From Tubiluchus corallicola (taxonomy: Eukaryota > Priapulida > Priapulimorpha > Priapulimorphida > Tubiluchidae): a stretch of DNA of 64,000 nt. The position numbers and the translations under genes are program-made. The notes beneath the pieces are model-generated. The model did no database searches, was not told the DNA's origin, and saw nothing but the letters and a program-made list of their open reading frames with translations. The stretch is from the NCBI GenBank assembly GCA_030141605.1, contig JAQGDQ010000311.1, forward strand, positions 216,150 to 280,149, written 5' to 3'. This document shows positions 13,101 to 28,100 of this stretch, piece by piece. Within the stretch, counting starts at the first letter, position 1; every line of letters begins with the position of its first letter.

Positions 13101-16100
13101 CAAAAAGGAAACCAGAGGTTAGAGTGTTGAATAAAAAAATTCAAGTTTGGTATTTTAAAGTATGAAAACTGTGAGCCGCAATAACTAACTACAAAAAGAA
13201 TAACAAACCTAAAAGATGAAGAATTCCTAGATACAAATGATTTGCATTAACTTAATAAAATCTGACTAAGATAAGAAAAGAGACACTAACGACCTATTTC
13301 AATAACAGAGAGCAATGAGAAAAGGCTGTGCAAATCCTTACAAGAACACAAATCCAAAAAAGCACACAGAATTTGACAAAAATATATCAATCTTTATAAA
13401 ATACAGTAGGTGCCGATTAATAGACACTTTGGGATGGAAGCGTTTTGACCCAATTAAACGACTGATTCAATTAGGCGACGGGTGTAGCCTATTACTACTG
13501 TAGAAGTATGAATCATGACTCATCACCTTGGTATCCATTGCAAACGCTTTAAATGAATTGTATTGCCGATGTGCATTTATATAACACACTAATTTATATA
13601 AGTGAATTAGTAAAGAAAGAAAATAAAAAACTGCACAAATCTGGTTATTACCACTAAAAATTACAAAAATTCAAGCAAGGTCAGTTGCTTCCTTCATTTT
13701 TTCACGAAAAAGTTGATTTATGAAGTTCTCGTTGAAAACCTGTTGCTGTATGTTGCACATATTCACGCAAAACACGTAGTCACCTATTGCTTGAAATGCA
13801 GCGGGTGCTGACCTTGTTTCCCCCATGAAAAGCAGCAGTATCATTCAAAAGCAAACCGCTGGACAAGTGATTAAATGTTTAGCTTCCAGAAACAACGAAG
13901 TTAACTGCAGCGGACAAGCGGGTGACAGATTCAAAGGAAAAGTGCTACACTAACACATTAGCGCATATGATAAATGTACTGTACCTGCTTACAAAGCTGT
14001 ACCTAACATGACTATTTCCACGTATATTATAGTGCACAAAATCAACGTAAAGATGACATAAAAGCAGCAAAAGCTCTTTGGGCAAAGACAAATGTCTTGT
14101 ATTAAGTACAAGAAGGAAAAATATTGAGTCTATTATTTGGAGTTATTTGCGTCAATTGCCGACAGTCTTTATATGCATTTGAAGATGTTTTTGAGTCAAT
14201 TTAGGCGACTGAGTCTAATAAAAAACCTTGAGTCTAATAAACGGCACCTACTGTAGCAAGGTTTTCTTAATCAAAACATGTGAAACAACAGTTTAATACA
14301 AATAAGGCACAAGCGCAGAACAGCTTTGCCACACGACACTGAAACAACTTTAGCAAAAATTAAAATCCGCGCTACGCTATAATGAGGACTAACAACTTTT
14401 GAAATGTAATAAACAATAATTCAAATTTGAAAACAGTTGCATGCAACATTTTTCTCAAAACATACGATAAAAACTATTCAAAGAGGCAAATGTATGGAGA
14501 AAAACACATACACAACTCTGGCCTTGTATCCCCGCCACGCACTCTGTATCATGGTGGCCGCTCCCCGACTCAGCTGGTAATTCCTCGATGCGATGTAGCG
14601 GCGCCACCACTTCTGCACGATCACCACGGCCAACAGTTGAGCTTGCAAACGAACCCGTCTTCGCTGAGCTAAAAAGCGCCTGACGTATTTCTGCCAATAA
14701 AACAGCCAAATTTAACGCCGCATTAAACAGTAAATCTCACTTGCGACATAACTTCTTGAAACGGTAAAGTTTACCTCGTGTATTTACAAACAAAATCATC
14801 AATTTGCAATCTACGCAACTTCAAAGAAACAAAAAACTTTGCATTTGTTTTAACAGCATTTGCACAGGATGAATTCAATTAGCGTAAATTCAAAAGCTTG
14901 TCATGATCACAATATAGTAAACAATTCCACACAAAAGAAAAATCCAAATTACAGAAATGAAAAAATAGCAATGCACATCAGTCAAATTCTTAAAATGCAA
15001 CTATTTCAGTAAAAGTAGATAATTTCATGAAAGTTGAATAAAACTTATGAAAGTGAAAAGTTACCACTGGATTTGAACTGCCGTCTTTTGGACAGCAAGT
15101 TACCATTACCACTGGATCACTGGTTCAGTTTTGTTTCAAAAATTTAGTAACTGAAGGTTGATTCTGATATCTTGAAACTAAGATTATACATATTAATTAT
15201 GTAACTGTCTAATTTAATCCACTGTACATTAATCTAGTGTACGTTGTGTTACTGTCAACTTTACTAAATACGTTAAAACGTAGGGGATTCTAACCTGTAA
15301 GGTAACGGCTGCCTCTCTCATGCTGACATATTCCCTACGTTGCAGATGAGCTCTGTACCAGCACTGGATCGTGATAATCCGGCGGATGATTTCACGATGG
15401 AGTCGTTCATCCAACTTGCTCTTCTCCGCGTCTCGCATAAAGATCTAATCAACAGAAAAATGCTTGACGGCCTGTTATGATTTTTACCAGAACTGCAGGA
15501 TAAAACAATCTTAATTGTACAAATAAGAACAAACCTTGATGGTAATTCACGAAAGTAAGATTAGTTCTTAAAATCCACAAGAGAACTGAAGGCTCCACTA
15601 TAATCATAGGAAGCTAACAAGATTACAGACACAGAAAAACCACAAAGCCCTCCAACTGACTGCAGTGCATTTTTAGCTTGTTACAAAGACTGCAGAGCAT
15701 TGAATCAATAACCACTCAAAATCCTCTCCAAAACCAACAATAAAAAAAGCTTTAAATTAGTTCTTTTACTCCACAACAGGACCGGAATGCCATGGTGCAT
15801 TTGACAAATTAAGAACAATAATAATAACCTTCAGGCATAATAAAAAATCATTGCTCGAAATATCGTAAACTGATTTGTGTTACCTTTGTGCTTCCAAGTT
15901 GGTAATTATCCCTGTTTAGGTTTAGATTAGACAAAAAATCCTCAACATCCCGCCGTGAACTGAGCAGACCTTTTGGCAGCAGAATTCGGTAGTGTTGAAT
16001 GAATTCCTTTGAAAACAAAGCACACACGCACATATATTAACAAAAAGTTCAGGCATGGCTTCATTAAAATACCAAAAAAAAAGGAAACACGCTCTAAACA

Positions 16101-19100
16101 CCGTTAACCAGAATGTAAATAATTTACCAAGCTTAACTTTTCAAAATTCAAATGTAAAATTTGCACGGATAAAATGACGTCAAAATGTTGCTTAAGCTAT
16201 GTCTCACTTATACATATAGTTGGTCACTATAAAAATTAGTTTCGGATGCTTTAACAAAACAAGTCGCAAAAATAGGCTTTTTTCAAAAAATTCTTGGTCA
16301 TTAATTGGTACAACCGAGGAAGAGGAAGAACTGTAATCGAATCACATTAAAACAAATGAATGGTTAGAGACGTATTTTATAAAGAAATAAATATTTTAAG
16401 TTAAACAAAGCAGCATGTATTCACTAAACTTATTCCTAGTTGTACTTATTGGACAAAATGTGTCCATATTATTGAATGATTAATGAACCATTTTTGCTAT
16501 GCAAAGTATGACTTTAATAACGACTGAATGTTTAGATGAACAAATGCACAACCACTTCACAAACTCCTGAATTTTTTAGAGGCATACAGAGATGTACAGT
16601 TTCAACTACAGCAAGTCCTTGGCATAAAATGATAAAGTTTGTTCCCAGGCCTCGCTTGATACAAACGCTAGCACTTAGTGTGCAATCAGTCGCGAAACAA
16701 AAGCATATAATAATTGCACTGGTTACGTTACTAATTGCATTTTCAGAAGAGAATAGCACAAAATGTAATGTTTTAATGCATCAAATTAGGTTAAAAGTTG
16801 TTGATAAAATAAAAACTGGCTATAAACGACACAAAAAATCCACGTTAAAACGAAATGTGTGTCGTTAAGTGAAAAAAGGTGTCAAATGTTTAGCGCTGTT
16901 AAAATGAAATGTCGCTTAAACGGGGAGTCGTTAAGCGAGGATGCACTGTACTAAAAAAAACTCATCATATAAATTAGCTACAGCCGACAAAGTTAGCCAA
17001 TATCTAACCTAACTCTCACCTCGAATGTTAATCGCACGTTGAAACCAGCGCGTCGAATCCGTACGGTTTCCAACATTCCCGTGTATCTAAGCTGACGAAG
17101 GATGATGTCGTTATCAAACTTACACGGAGCCTGAAGAACAATATAAATTAATCAAATCATTTTTAAATCAAATTCATTCCATTTTTAAATCAAAACATAA
17201 AAAAAGATTACTATAAATCTTTACGCATGAAAATAATTCTATAAATGTCTGTTGGTCACAACTGTGTAATATTTCATTGGAACAAGCATTAGTTTTTAAT
17301 GTTAAGGTTGTACAGTACATAAATACTGACCAATAACATCTGACAAAAATATTTTTACAAAATTATTATAAAAAAATACTCGAAGGTGGTCTGCCATTAG
17401 CCATATCTTCTTAGGTCTGTATTATTTTCTTTATGTAACATCCATCATTTTCACAAAATTCTTTTTTACAGTTGACTATATATTTGTATTTCAAATTTAT
17501 GTCAATTAATGTGATCATGATATATATATATATATATATATATGTTAAATGAATAAATTACTTTGAATTTTGAATAAATTAAGTTTTCACGGAATATATT
17601 AAAGTACAAAAGCACAAGTATGTATCAATGCTACTTTTTCTCACAAATGGCATGTCATTTCGTGCAAAAATAAAAAATATGTTCTAAAAATTAGCATCAA
17701 AATGAAATGCCTTTGTTATAGTTTACAAGTAAAACAAGATTTCTACTGTTTTATTAAAATTGTAGAATAAAACACTTCATTTTATACATAATAAAATCAA
17801 AATATAAAATATTTCGTGTCATACCTTTTCAACGTTTGAGCGAATACATCGTACGAAGAATGGATTTGCCTCGTTGAGCGTTTCCATAAGCTTTGTTAGT
17901 GATACCTGCAATGAAAATGCGCTTGATGGTTTTCGAATATTTGCTCATACATTACAAATAACCGTAAAAGCTAAAAATAACATTTATGAAATCCGGTGCT
18001 GTCGACTAAACAAAAGCCATAACAATGGCAATACGTTAAAATTCGAAAAAAAATGTTAACAGGAGAAAACAGAGAGTTCCGTAAATACTAATGCAAGTAA
18101 CAACAAAGCATAAATCACCTGATACTGAAGTAAAGCTAAAGTTTTTAATAAACAATTTATTTCTCGATATGCAGTAAGCAAAATAAATTTTTAGTTAAAG
18201 GGCCCTAACTTAATTAGTACCAAAAAGAATAATGCCCAGTGTACTGTTATAAATATTATGTCTTCAAATTTGTGAGAGTTTAACAATTATAATAATAAAT
18301 AATAAGATATTTTTTCATAAAACTCTCTTTCAATCATTTTTTTCAAAGGCGCTGTACAATTCAAAATATTTACTAAATTATTAAAATACTAAGCTATCTA
18401 CAAATCAATAAAATCGCAAATCGTTAATCACTTATACATCAAAATACTGCTTAAAAAGATGAGTTTTCAGTTTCCGTTTAAAAGAATTTAAATTTAAACA
18501 TTCTCTAATTTCATTTGGTAGCTTATTCTAACACTCTGACTCAACGCTCCAAAAGAAAAAAAAATCAGCAAGGATTTTCTTTTATATTAAAAGGTACAAC
18601 AAGTTTTAGTTCATTTGGTTTGCTAGCTCTAGTGCGTTCCTGTTACAAACACGAAACTTGCAGACGATTAGTGAAGAAAGCTGGAGCCAGACCAGGTAAT
18701 GCTTTGTATGTTAAAAATCAATATTTTAAAAGCACACCGACATCTGATTGGTAGCCACTGAAGATTACATTAGGTAATGGAAACATTTAAAAACCATGCA
18801 CTGAACACAATGAGTGGGGTGTAATTCAGTATTCAAATTTTGCGATTTCCCACTGGGAAAATACATCATACCTACGTCGAGCCGTAACCCTTGATAGTGT
18901 AACAATCATGCATAAACACGATACTACATGGAATGTTTGGCATTATTGATCACTGGTGGTGGGAAAACACTTAGCATGTACACTTTTATCGGTTCCAATT
19001 TTTAATACTGCGTTTACTGGTAAATTTCTAGTTGGGTGAACAAGGGGTTATGTACACATAAATTACTGTAAAAAAGGTTAAAAACATGAGCCATAACTGC

Positions 19101-22100
19101 AAAAATCTTGCCATGTATTCACCAGATACAACCACACCAGCTAAGTACATTTCCAGCTGTACAAAAACACAAAAGCGTCTTTAGTACGATACTGCAAAAA
19201 TCATTTAGCCAAACTAGGCACTACCAGAGACAACACTGTCGTTAATTCAGCATTCTCACTCACCTGAAACTGAGCACAGACTGTGGGAGATTTCTTCTTT
19301 GACTTGTAAGTACCATAACCAGCTACCACCTTCATTGACTTGATGTCAATTAAACCCTAAATAAAACACAAATTGCAAATTACACGAGCTGCTGCGACGA
19401 CATCGAAGCAAAAGTCCAATGTACAAAATCAGCAACAACAAGAGCAAGTTTCACAAGAAGATGTTTCTGCAATTTGTCATTTTTACCTTGTTACTCCTCG
19501 TTCTCGGTTTGAAAGATTTGTTCCTCCTAAATAAAAGAACGAGATTTAGTACCGGTACAAAAAATTTCACTTTGTCATCACATATGTTACGCATTAGGCA
19601 AAAACTTTTAGATATCATTGTCAGCAAGGAAGAGCAAAATTTCGGCTAACCTTATTTAGTTAAACTACATCGTAATGTTCTTTCTGAGGTGCAAAAGTAA
19701 CTCAACAGATCTAACAGGGAAAATATCCCTAATAAAACAATTGTTTATTAATTAAAGGGAAAAACTGTCGGCATCCCAATATTTGAAACAGTTACAATTA
19801 ACAAATTAAAATAATATCAAGAGAAATAAATTTAGAAAAGCAATTTAGTCTTAAAGTGGTTTGTGCGGTTTCAGTTTATAATATTAAATAAAGAAAATAG
19901 ATTTAAAACTTCCTTCAAGTAATAACCTAGGTGGTTCTTTTTCAAACCGATGAGAACACAAAGTACCATTCATCAACACATTCATCATATTCAGAGTTAA
20001 CAGGCCAATGCTCTATGGGCAGAACCCTAAATTGCTTCTACGAGTTTAAATATTTTATGTTACGATTCTCTGCAGTGATTTTCACAACAAAAATTGAAAC
20101 GATGAAAAGTGAATTTCCAAACGGATACAGTGATACCTCGAGATACGAAATTAATTCGTTACGGAGGGGTCTTCGTCTCTACGAGACAAGATTCACCATA
20201 TAAATGACGTAATTCATTTCAGTCCCAGAAAACAGTCGTATAAAGTGTAAATACTTTACCCACCCGAAAGAAATATGTTCACTAATGACCGATCGTCGAA
20301 GGGTTTCGCTTATACTCCCCCGAGATAGCACTTAAATGCATGCCAATTTCATATTTAGCTGTAATTTCAAGCTTTGTTTCCATAGACATCATTCTTTTCT
20401 TCTTATCACTACCAATGGCACTTTCATATTTTTTGGACCCATGGTTATTAAATGCGTTCACATGAGATAAGAGCACAACAATGCATTCACGCGATGCTAC
20501 GAAATGCATTCTGGGAGGACCGCTGTCGGGTGGCACTTTTGATTTTCATTTTCGTATGTTGAATATTTTTTCGTTAAATGGACGGAAATTTTTTCGAAGC
20601 CCGATTCATATTCTGAATTTTGCGTATACGAAGGTTTTTGTAAGTCGAGGTTCTACTGTATGACAAAAACAAGAAGACGACGTCACAGTTATTACAGAAA
20701 ACCCATCACCACAATCTTGTGTAACAACACAATGCGTGGGAAGCACAAAATAAAAACTTCTTATGATTTCCTTTCATGCTTTTCTGTATAACAAACTACA
20801 TACACCATTTCCGAGCGAGTAATTTTTAAAAAAATTAAAAGGACTGTCAGTAAATATGCTGACTCTAAATACTTTAAATGGTGACTTTGTCAGAGCGTTA
20901 TAGAGTTAGTTCGCTTATTGCATAAGTCTCAGTCTGGATCAAGCACCCAAAGAGGCCTGTTACTTTGTTTAGGAAGTTTTCAGCTAGCGGTAGTTCTGAA
21001 ATAATGTGCGACATTTGCTAAAATCACATTCTTCGGTGTACATAAATATATTTTATAACGTATACATAAAATAATAGAGCATAGACATTCTTATAAACTA
21101 ATAGCCACAACTCAATAAATGAATACAATATTCTTCATGCAAGTCATTTCAAAACTTTAGCCAAAATTGAACTCATCAATAGGCGGATTATTTGGCAAAT
21201 GCAAAGATGAGTTTACGTGCAGAAAGTATGAGAAACAATTCTAACTAGTTTAAGGGAGAGTGCAAAATATAAGCAAAAACCATGCATACATAATGATTTT
21301 GTTGGCTTTTGCGAACACTTTGTTCTCTTCTTCGGACGGATAGCCACCGTTGACCTGCTCTTCTATGTTCCTGACGGTGGCAGATACGCTTATCATGGGA
21401 GTTCGCACTGACGACAAACGACTCAAATATTTAGGCACGTTTCTACGGTTACTACTGAAACATACGGCAAACGGTAAGGATTTGTTAGTACGCATAGGCA
21501 GAGAAGAAATATACTAAAAGCGACAGCAAGAGTTTAGTACCTATGTCTAGTACCGTTTATTTCTATGCACAGTTTCTATTCAAACAGTTTTTGTAATTCT
21601 AAACCAAAAAATGTGAGCAAAAACACTAAAAATGGTAAAATATCAGCAGTTTTCCATAAAATGGTACAACGCTAATGAAAACCACCAGTTTCCTAAAATC
21701 TAAAACAAGCACTAAGACAAAATTACGGCTATTTTCATGTTAACAAGGGCCTGTCTTATAAATTATTTTGTCTATGTATCAAATTGCAAACGCATATCAA
21801 AATCAGACACGTGGCAATGCAACATTTAACAAATAACTAGACAAATTCCAAACGATACACACAAAAAGCCAAGCACTTAATAATCAACATGAACAGGAAA
21901 CAAAAGTCTTCAGAGGCAACACAATGCGCACTCTTGCACACAACGAGGCAGACTTACGCCATGGCACGCAGCATGGAGTACACTTTGACTGTGCGCACAA
22001 TGTCACTGGAAAGCAAAAATCAATAAGCTAACAAAAGTAGTAACAAAAATTAGAGTGGATTGCAATTCAAAAAGTCTGCAAGGATAAGAAAGACACGAAA

Positions 22101-25100
22101 TTATTCATAAGGCTGCTAAGACAACTCAGATTTGGATTATAATACAGAGTAGGCTTTGAAAATGTTTAGTTTTTGAGACAAAATCAAGCAAAAATCAAAA
22201 ATGTCTAAGCAGTAAAAGTTGTTTTCATTTCTAAAGGTTGATTATTAAACTTTGTTCCTAAACAGCAAGTTTTCTGTGGGTCAAGAGAAAAAAATGTGCA
22301 ACTACCCGAAAGCCCAAGCATTTGATAGGAATTACATCATAGCTGATATTGCTGAAAGCACTAAAATAAGAGCAGCTCTTTTCAGAAGACTGAGCCAGTC
22401 GAAGCAGCCAATAACCAAAAGTATACAGAGTCTACTGAAAAGCGCAAGCAAAATTTGCAGATAATCCAACTTCTCTTCCACAAACAAGGAAACTTTCTCG
22501 ACAACACGTATTTGAGATGTCTGACATCAAACTGTTTAAATTGCTACCAATTTCACAACATTACATGCAAAAACGGGACACATACTTGGCATCTTCACTG
22601 ACACTTGGCTGTTTCGGCAAAGTTTTTTGTCTTCTTAAGCTTCCACGGCGACCTAAAATGCAAAATTTGACATAAAAGAAAAGTTGTTGCAAAAAAACTC
22701 GCTTAAATAGAACATCCTCTAAATTAGACAGCTAGTTGAGAACAACAAGATCATTCCGATATAATAGTTATGGTTTATAATATTTTTACTACGGTTTCGA
22801 AGAACTTGGCATTAATTCACAACTGACTAGGTCATTTCCAGGGTAGTTCAGTGATATTTACCAATGAATTGATGCAAGCGATACAATGAATAAGTGGAAA
22901 CTCTAAACAAAAGCATCGATTTGATATATGGATGAAGCATGTTGTGAGGGAGTATCGATGAAGTATGATTTTATGCAACCAATTACATGAAATCAATTTT
23001 CATAATCGTAGTTGAGAGATCTATTATTGCACGAAAGGCATGGTCAAGCCTAAATTAGTTACCTACATCATGCAGAAACTAGGGGGAGGGGGAGTCATGT
23101 GTTTCAAATTCAAAAAAAGGATTGTAATTGAACAGATTGTTTTATTCGGTTGAGGCAAATGGATAAAAGATCTCACCCGATTCTCTATACTGTTTTCCGG
23201 CTGCCCGAAAAGCATAAAAGGCTCTGAAATAGGCTCTGACCACTGCCCAGCGAAACACCGCTACTGGATCAGTGCCTGCAATGAAAACTAACTGTAGGAG
23301 CAATGAAATGACAGATCAAAATAGCACATCAAGTCAGCAGAAATGTAGTCCAGGGACCATTTCAGTCATCAGAAAACTTTACTTAATTTGGCCAGGCATT
23401 GCTATGGTTGTCCATTTGTTTTGTCAGAGTTACACTGAAGACATGACAATAATGTAAAATTTAATTTTCCAAAAAGTTAAATTCTAACAAAATATCTTAG
23501 TGACTTTTTATCTAAAAACATGACAAAACGAGTCAAGCTCCCGTGTAGTAGTGCTATTGGAATTCAAGGAGATACTTTCCCTTTGAAAACCGCGCATTAC
23601 GAGATTAAAAATTTCACTTCTTTGATTACTAGGCACTTCAAATTTTCAGAAATTCTATGTTAGCAAGAGCAAGAAGGGATTAATAATTGATGCTTGAATG
23701 TAGCAATTTTCTGAGACTTAACCAAATTTGCAAACAAATATGAGGAGTCATGCAAAACATAGACGTTACTTTTATAGAACCATTCTGCAAAATCACAGTC
23801 TGAAATGTCGCACACAACAACAATAAAAATATAAGGTTCAACACATACAGTAAACTGCAGAATACAATTTTATTAATGTTTATCACAATGATGTCCTATT
23901 AAACATCATTATCAAGTGACCGATTTAATATGCAACTATAAATGCCAGATCTTAAAACCTCAATATATGTATTACCGATTATCTAGAAAACTATTGGTAG
24001 AATACCATTTTACCAGTTTACTTCGCCTGTTAAGCAACTTCTAATGACATACTCAAGATGCTAACAAGTCTATAAGATTGCTAATTTGCAAACAAGTGAA
24101 AAATTTCAGTTCTACAAAAAAATCCAGTACATTCTTTCAAGTAACGAAGCTGTCTAATGATGATTCCTGCTGCAAAGCTATACAAGTACATACCGATTAG
24201 CTCTCTTACAAATGCCAGGCTGCTGCGTTTTAATACGCTGACAACGTCTGGACGAATGAGGTCTTTATTCTTCTCACGAAAGTCCTAGAAAAACAAAAGT
24301 TGTGTTATGTTTTATAAAATTGCTGATCAGTAATAATAATAATAATAATTTATTTTTTGCCTTCAAAATAACAGTCATAGATAGTATATAACAATGATTT
24401 ACAAAGATTAAAGAAGGGCGGGATGGTGAAAGACCAAAAGGTCATCTAGTCTGCCATCCCTAAATAGTGAGTCTACTAACTTCAGCATGGCGAGCAAATA
24501 TTGTTAGAACAAAATAAAGATTTGAATAGGAAAACAGATCAAAATTAAATTAATAGCAAACAATTATGGTAAATAAAATTATGCAAATTTACGAAAAACA
24601 AAGTGAAAACAAAATTAGCAAAGCAAATGAGTTCTATGGGCAAAACTAACTAATTAAAAGCAAAATCAACTAAACGCCATTGCATTTATTTGAAATACTG
24701 ACAAATGTAAATCATGATCAATGTGAGTATTCATTACGTAGCAGAAATGATTTTGCTTTGTTCCGTATCAGATGTAACTATTTTAAATACTCGTTCTTTC
24801 CTGAGTGAATGGAACAATTTGCTAAACTTTACAAAAGACTCTCCTTGCTTCAACACATTTTGCAGCAGATACAAACAGCATCTAAATGTTTTTAGCTGAC
24901 CTACATATTATACATTCAGAAGCAATTCCATAGACATGATTGAGTGTTGGCTTTTCTCTAGTAAAACATGATCTCAACAATCACGGATGCAGAGACAGAA
25001 CTCGTGACGACACAGAGACAGATCGTCTCAGGGGTGTTGTAAGTCCTGGGAACCACAGGGGGCAAATTATGCTTTTTGGGTATCAAAACCAAATTATCAA

Positions 25101-28100
25101 AAAAAAAATACACCAAAAACAACTTTCTTATGCTGCTATTGCAGTTCTTCTGCGTTATATATATGAACATGTTCTTTGGTAGACATGAAAAAAGCTCAAT
25201 AGTACACAAAAGTGCTTAAAGCAAAACCAGATCCAATCTTAAACTGTAGGTCAAAGAAACCTGCTCATTAAAATATTGAAAGTAAACATACTATTTTTTC
25301 AGGAATCACTTGCGTAAAAGAATTTATACCAGACATACACAATTTCACGTTCGCGCCGCTAGTTCTTCCCTGTTACATGCATTTCACCATTCGTTAGTTA
25401 AACAGACACTAGCGCCTGCATTTCGGAAATGGGTGCTGTACCTCTCAGTAACAGATGTGTTAGTTTCTGACAAACTACACACATTCGTCCGGTCATGCGT
25501 GAGCACAGCCGCTAATTCGAAATCTGAATTTTTACCTTAAAACTTGCCTAGTTTTAGCACAACACACTGAATATCTTACAGTGGCACTGTACTTCAATTT
25601 TCGCTTTCGCAAACACGTGCAACACGCTCGTGGAATTATTTTGCTGTTGAAATTATGTTAGTTTGTGATGTTATTGACAGTTGGAGTCGCGCATGTTAAT
25701 TAAGTTTTTAATCTATTATTTACTTATCAGAAATGCTTTTGCAGTATTACTTGTGTTAAAATGTATGCTTTTTATCGAACTTGAAAGTGGGAGTAATATA
25801 TGAATATTCATCCTGTCTTCCTTTAATTTTCAATAATTGTAATATCCTTTAGTGCAGTGGTTCCCAAAGTAGGGGTAAATTACCCCCCGGGGCTAATATG
25901 TTTTTTTGGGGGGAGGGGGGTAACGGGCACCCCTCTGAAAATTTTTAAAACTTCGCTCGGAATGCATTTTAAGTAGTTTTCTTCTTGAAGAGACTGCACC
26001 TGGAACTTTATTTATGTCACGAGCAAACATAAATAATTTTGCTTGGTTGTAGCATATACGTGTGTTTACTTTTTGAGTTGGAGAAGTAGTACTAGGTGGG
26101 GGGTAATGGACACGACCGGGTTTCCCGATTTGGGTAACAGTCCGAGAAAGTTTGGAAACCACTGCTTTAGTGTAATATACATCATAAGACTCATGGTTGC
26201 TACTGTGTTACTGAGGGTAGTACTACTGATTGTGTTGTGGTTAGTACAGATGGCAAAGGAAGCCAATGAAGCTAGGTGGTTCACAAACTTGCCTGTGAAG
26301 TTGCAGAATGTGCGAGAACTGAAATTTGATGCATGTGCACATGTGAAAGACTTAGAATGTGTGAAAGTTGGCAGGTCATTGCCTACTAGTGAAGGTGAAC
26401 AGTCAAACTTCTAGGTAGAAACAAGAATAGGTATCTGTCCCACTGAGATAACAGATAAACAGCAAGTTTATCACAGTAACAATGAATGGATAAGCCCAAG
26501 GTTTTTTGTGTTAGTAGATAATCCACAAATAAAATGGCAACTGTAAGTAAAGTACAATAATAGCTTATATAAGAACAGAAGTGAAACTAGAGCAAGTCTT
26601 GACACGAACACTGTGTACAGCATACATTATAAAGTACAATAATAGCTTATATAAGAACAGAAGTGAAACTAGAGCAAGTCTTGACACGAACACTGTGTAC
26701 AGCATACATTATTAAAATACAATAATAGCTTATATAAGAACAGAAGTGAAACTACAGCAAGTCTTGACACGAACACTGTGTACAGCATACATTATTAAAG
26801 TACAATAATAGTTTATATAAGAACAGAAGTGATACTAGAGCAAGTCTTGACACGAACACTGTGTGCAGCATACATTATTAAAGTACAATAATAGCTTATA
26901 TAAGAACAGAAGTGATACTAGAGCAAGTATTGACAAGAACACTGTGTACAGCATACATTATTAAAGTACAATAATAGCTTATATAAGAACAAAAATGATA
27001 CTAGAGCAAGTCTTGACACGAACACTGTGTACAGCATACATTATAAAGTACAATAATAGCTTATATAAGAACAGAAGTGATACTAGAGCAAGTCTTGACA
27101 CGAACACTGTGTACAGCATACATTATTAAAGTACAATAATAGCTTATATAAGAACAGAAGTGATACTAGAGCAAGTCTTGACACGAACACTGTGTACAGC
27201 ATACATTAGCACATTAGCAAAAACAATATGCACGACATACCTTTATCTGATACTTGACACTACCAGCATAATGCTTAATGATGAAGGCACTTTCTTTTTT
27301 AGCGGGTATTTCATAGTAGGAGTTGTTCTTATGTTGCTGATTGAACTTGGCCAATAGCGTGTCATTTGTAGCACCGGGAAAACTAAAATACAGAGAAGCA
27401 TTAGAAATATTTACTGAAAGAAATGACATTGCGGCTAATTTAAATGAAATCATTATAATTACTTTTCTGAGATAAAAAACTTGGCAGGTTAAAGAACATT
27501 AATTCATTCGAATGCTCGCTCATAACTAACAAAATGGCTGAAAAAATTTAAAAATTTGAAACTGGCACAACATAAAGTGTTACTGTTTTTGATACATTTT
27601 TCTAATACATAAGGAAGTTAGAAATGTCATTTTTTTAAATGTTTATCTATAGCCAGTGTTAAATGAGGTACTATAAAAAAGAAAAGAGTACAATTGCAAC
27701 AGTAAAAATATCCAACTAGAATAACAACTCTTTACTTCAAGAAGTATTAGCTACAGGTATTCGAAAACGGTTTTACCATAAAAAAATGGCTGCTGCGTTA
27801 GGTGGAACCGGGGATGGTACTGAAACCAAAATTTCATTTCGGTTTGTCGATAATTGTATTTTCAATTTAGTTTCGTTTTCGCTACAAATTATTAAGTTTC
27901 GTAGGTGAAACTTTCAGTAAACTTTTTCCGAGATTTTAATAATATTTATCCTGTTTACCTATTTTTTCTGCTACATGTTAAAAATTGCTGAAAAAAATTG
28001 GCTAAAATAGTTCAAATAAAGCATAAATATTGTATATTTAATTTTTTGTACCATTTGTAGCATGCTTTTTACGGCAATGCGGCATATCTTCAGTGTTGAC

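Noticed and set aside
15060-15128. tRNA gene on the minus strand (B-box-like AGTTCAAATCC)
   Set aside because: An A-box-like part and a short anticodon-like stem are present, but the anticodon loop has 5 bases and the acceptor ends do not pair. At most a worn tRNA-derived SINE.
16536-16868. 110-codon plus-strand frame
   Set aside because: No recognisable domain; the end runs into a pogo-like terminus. Likely chance.
26043-26414. 123-codon plus-strand frame
   Set aside because: Its first third lies in the hAT MITE and the rest shows no domain or repeat support.
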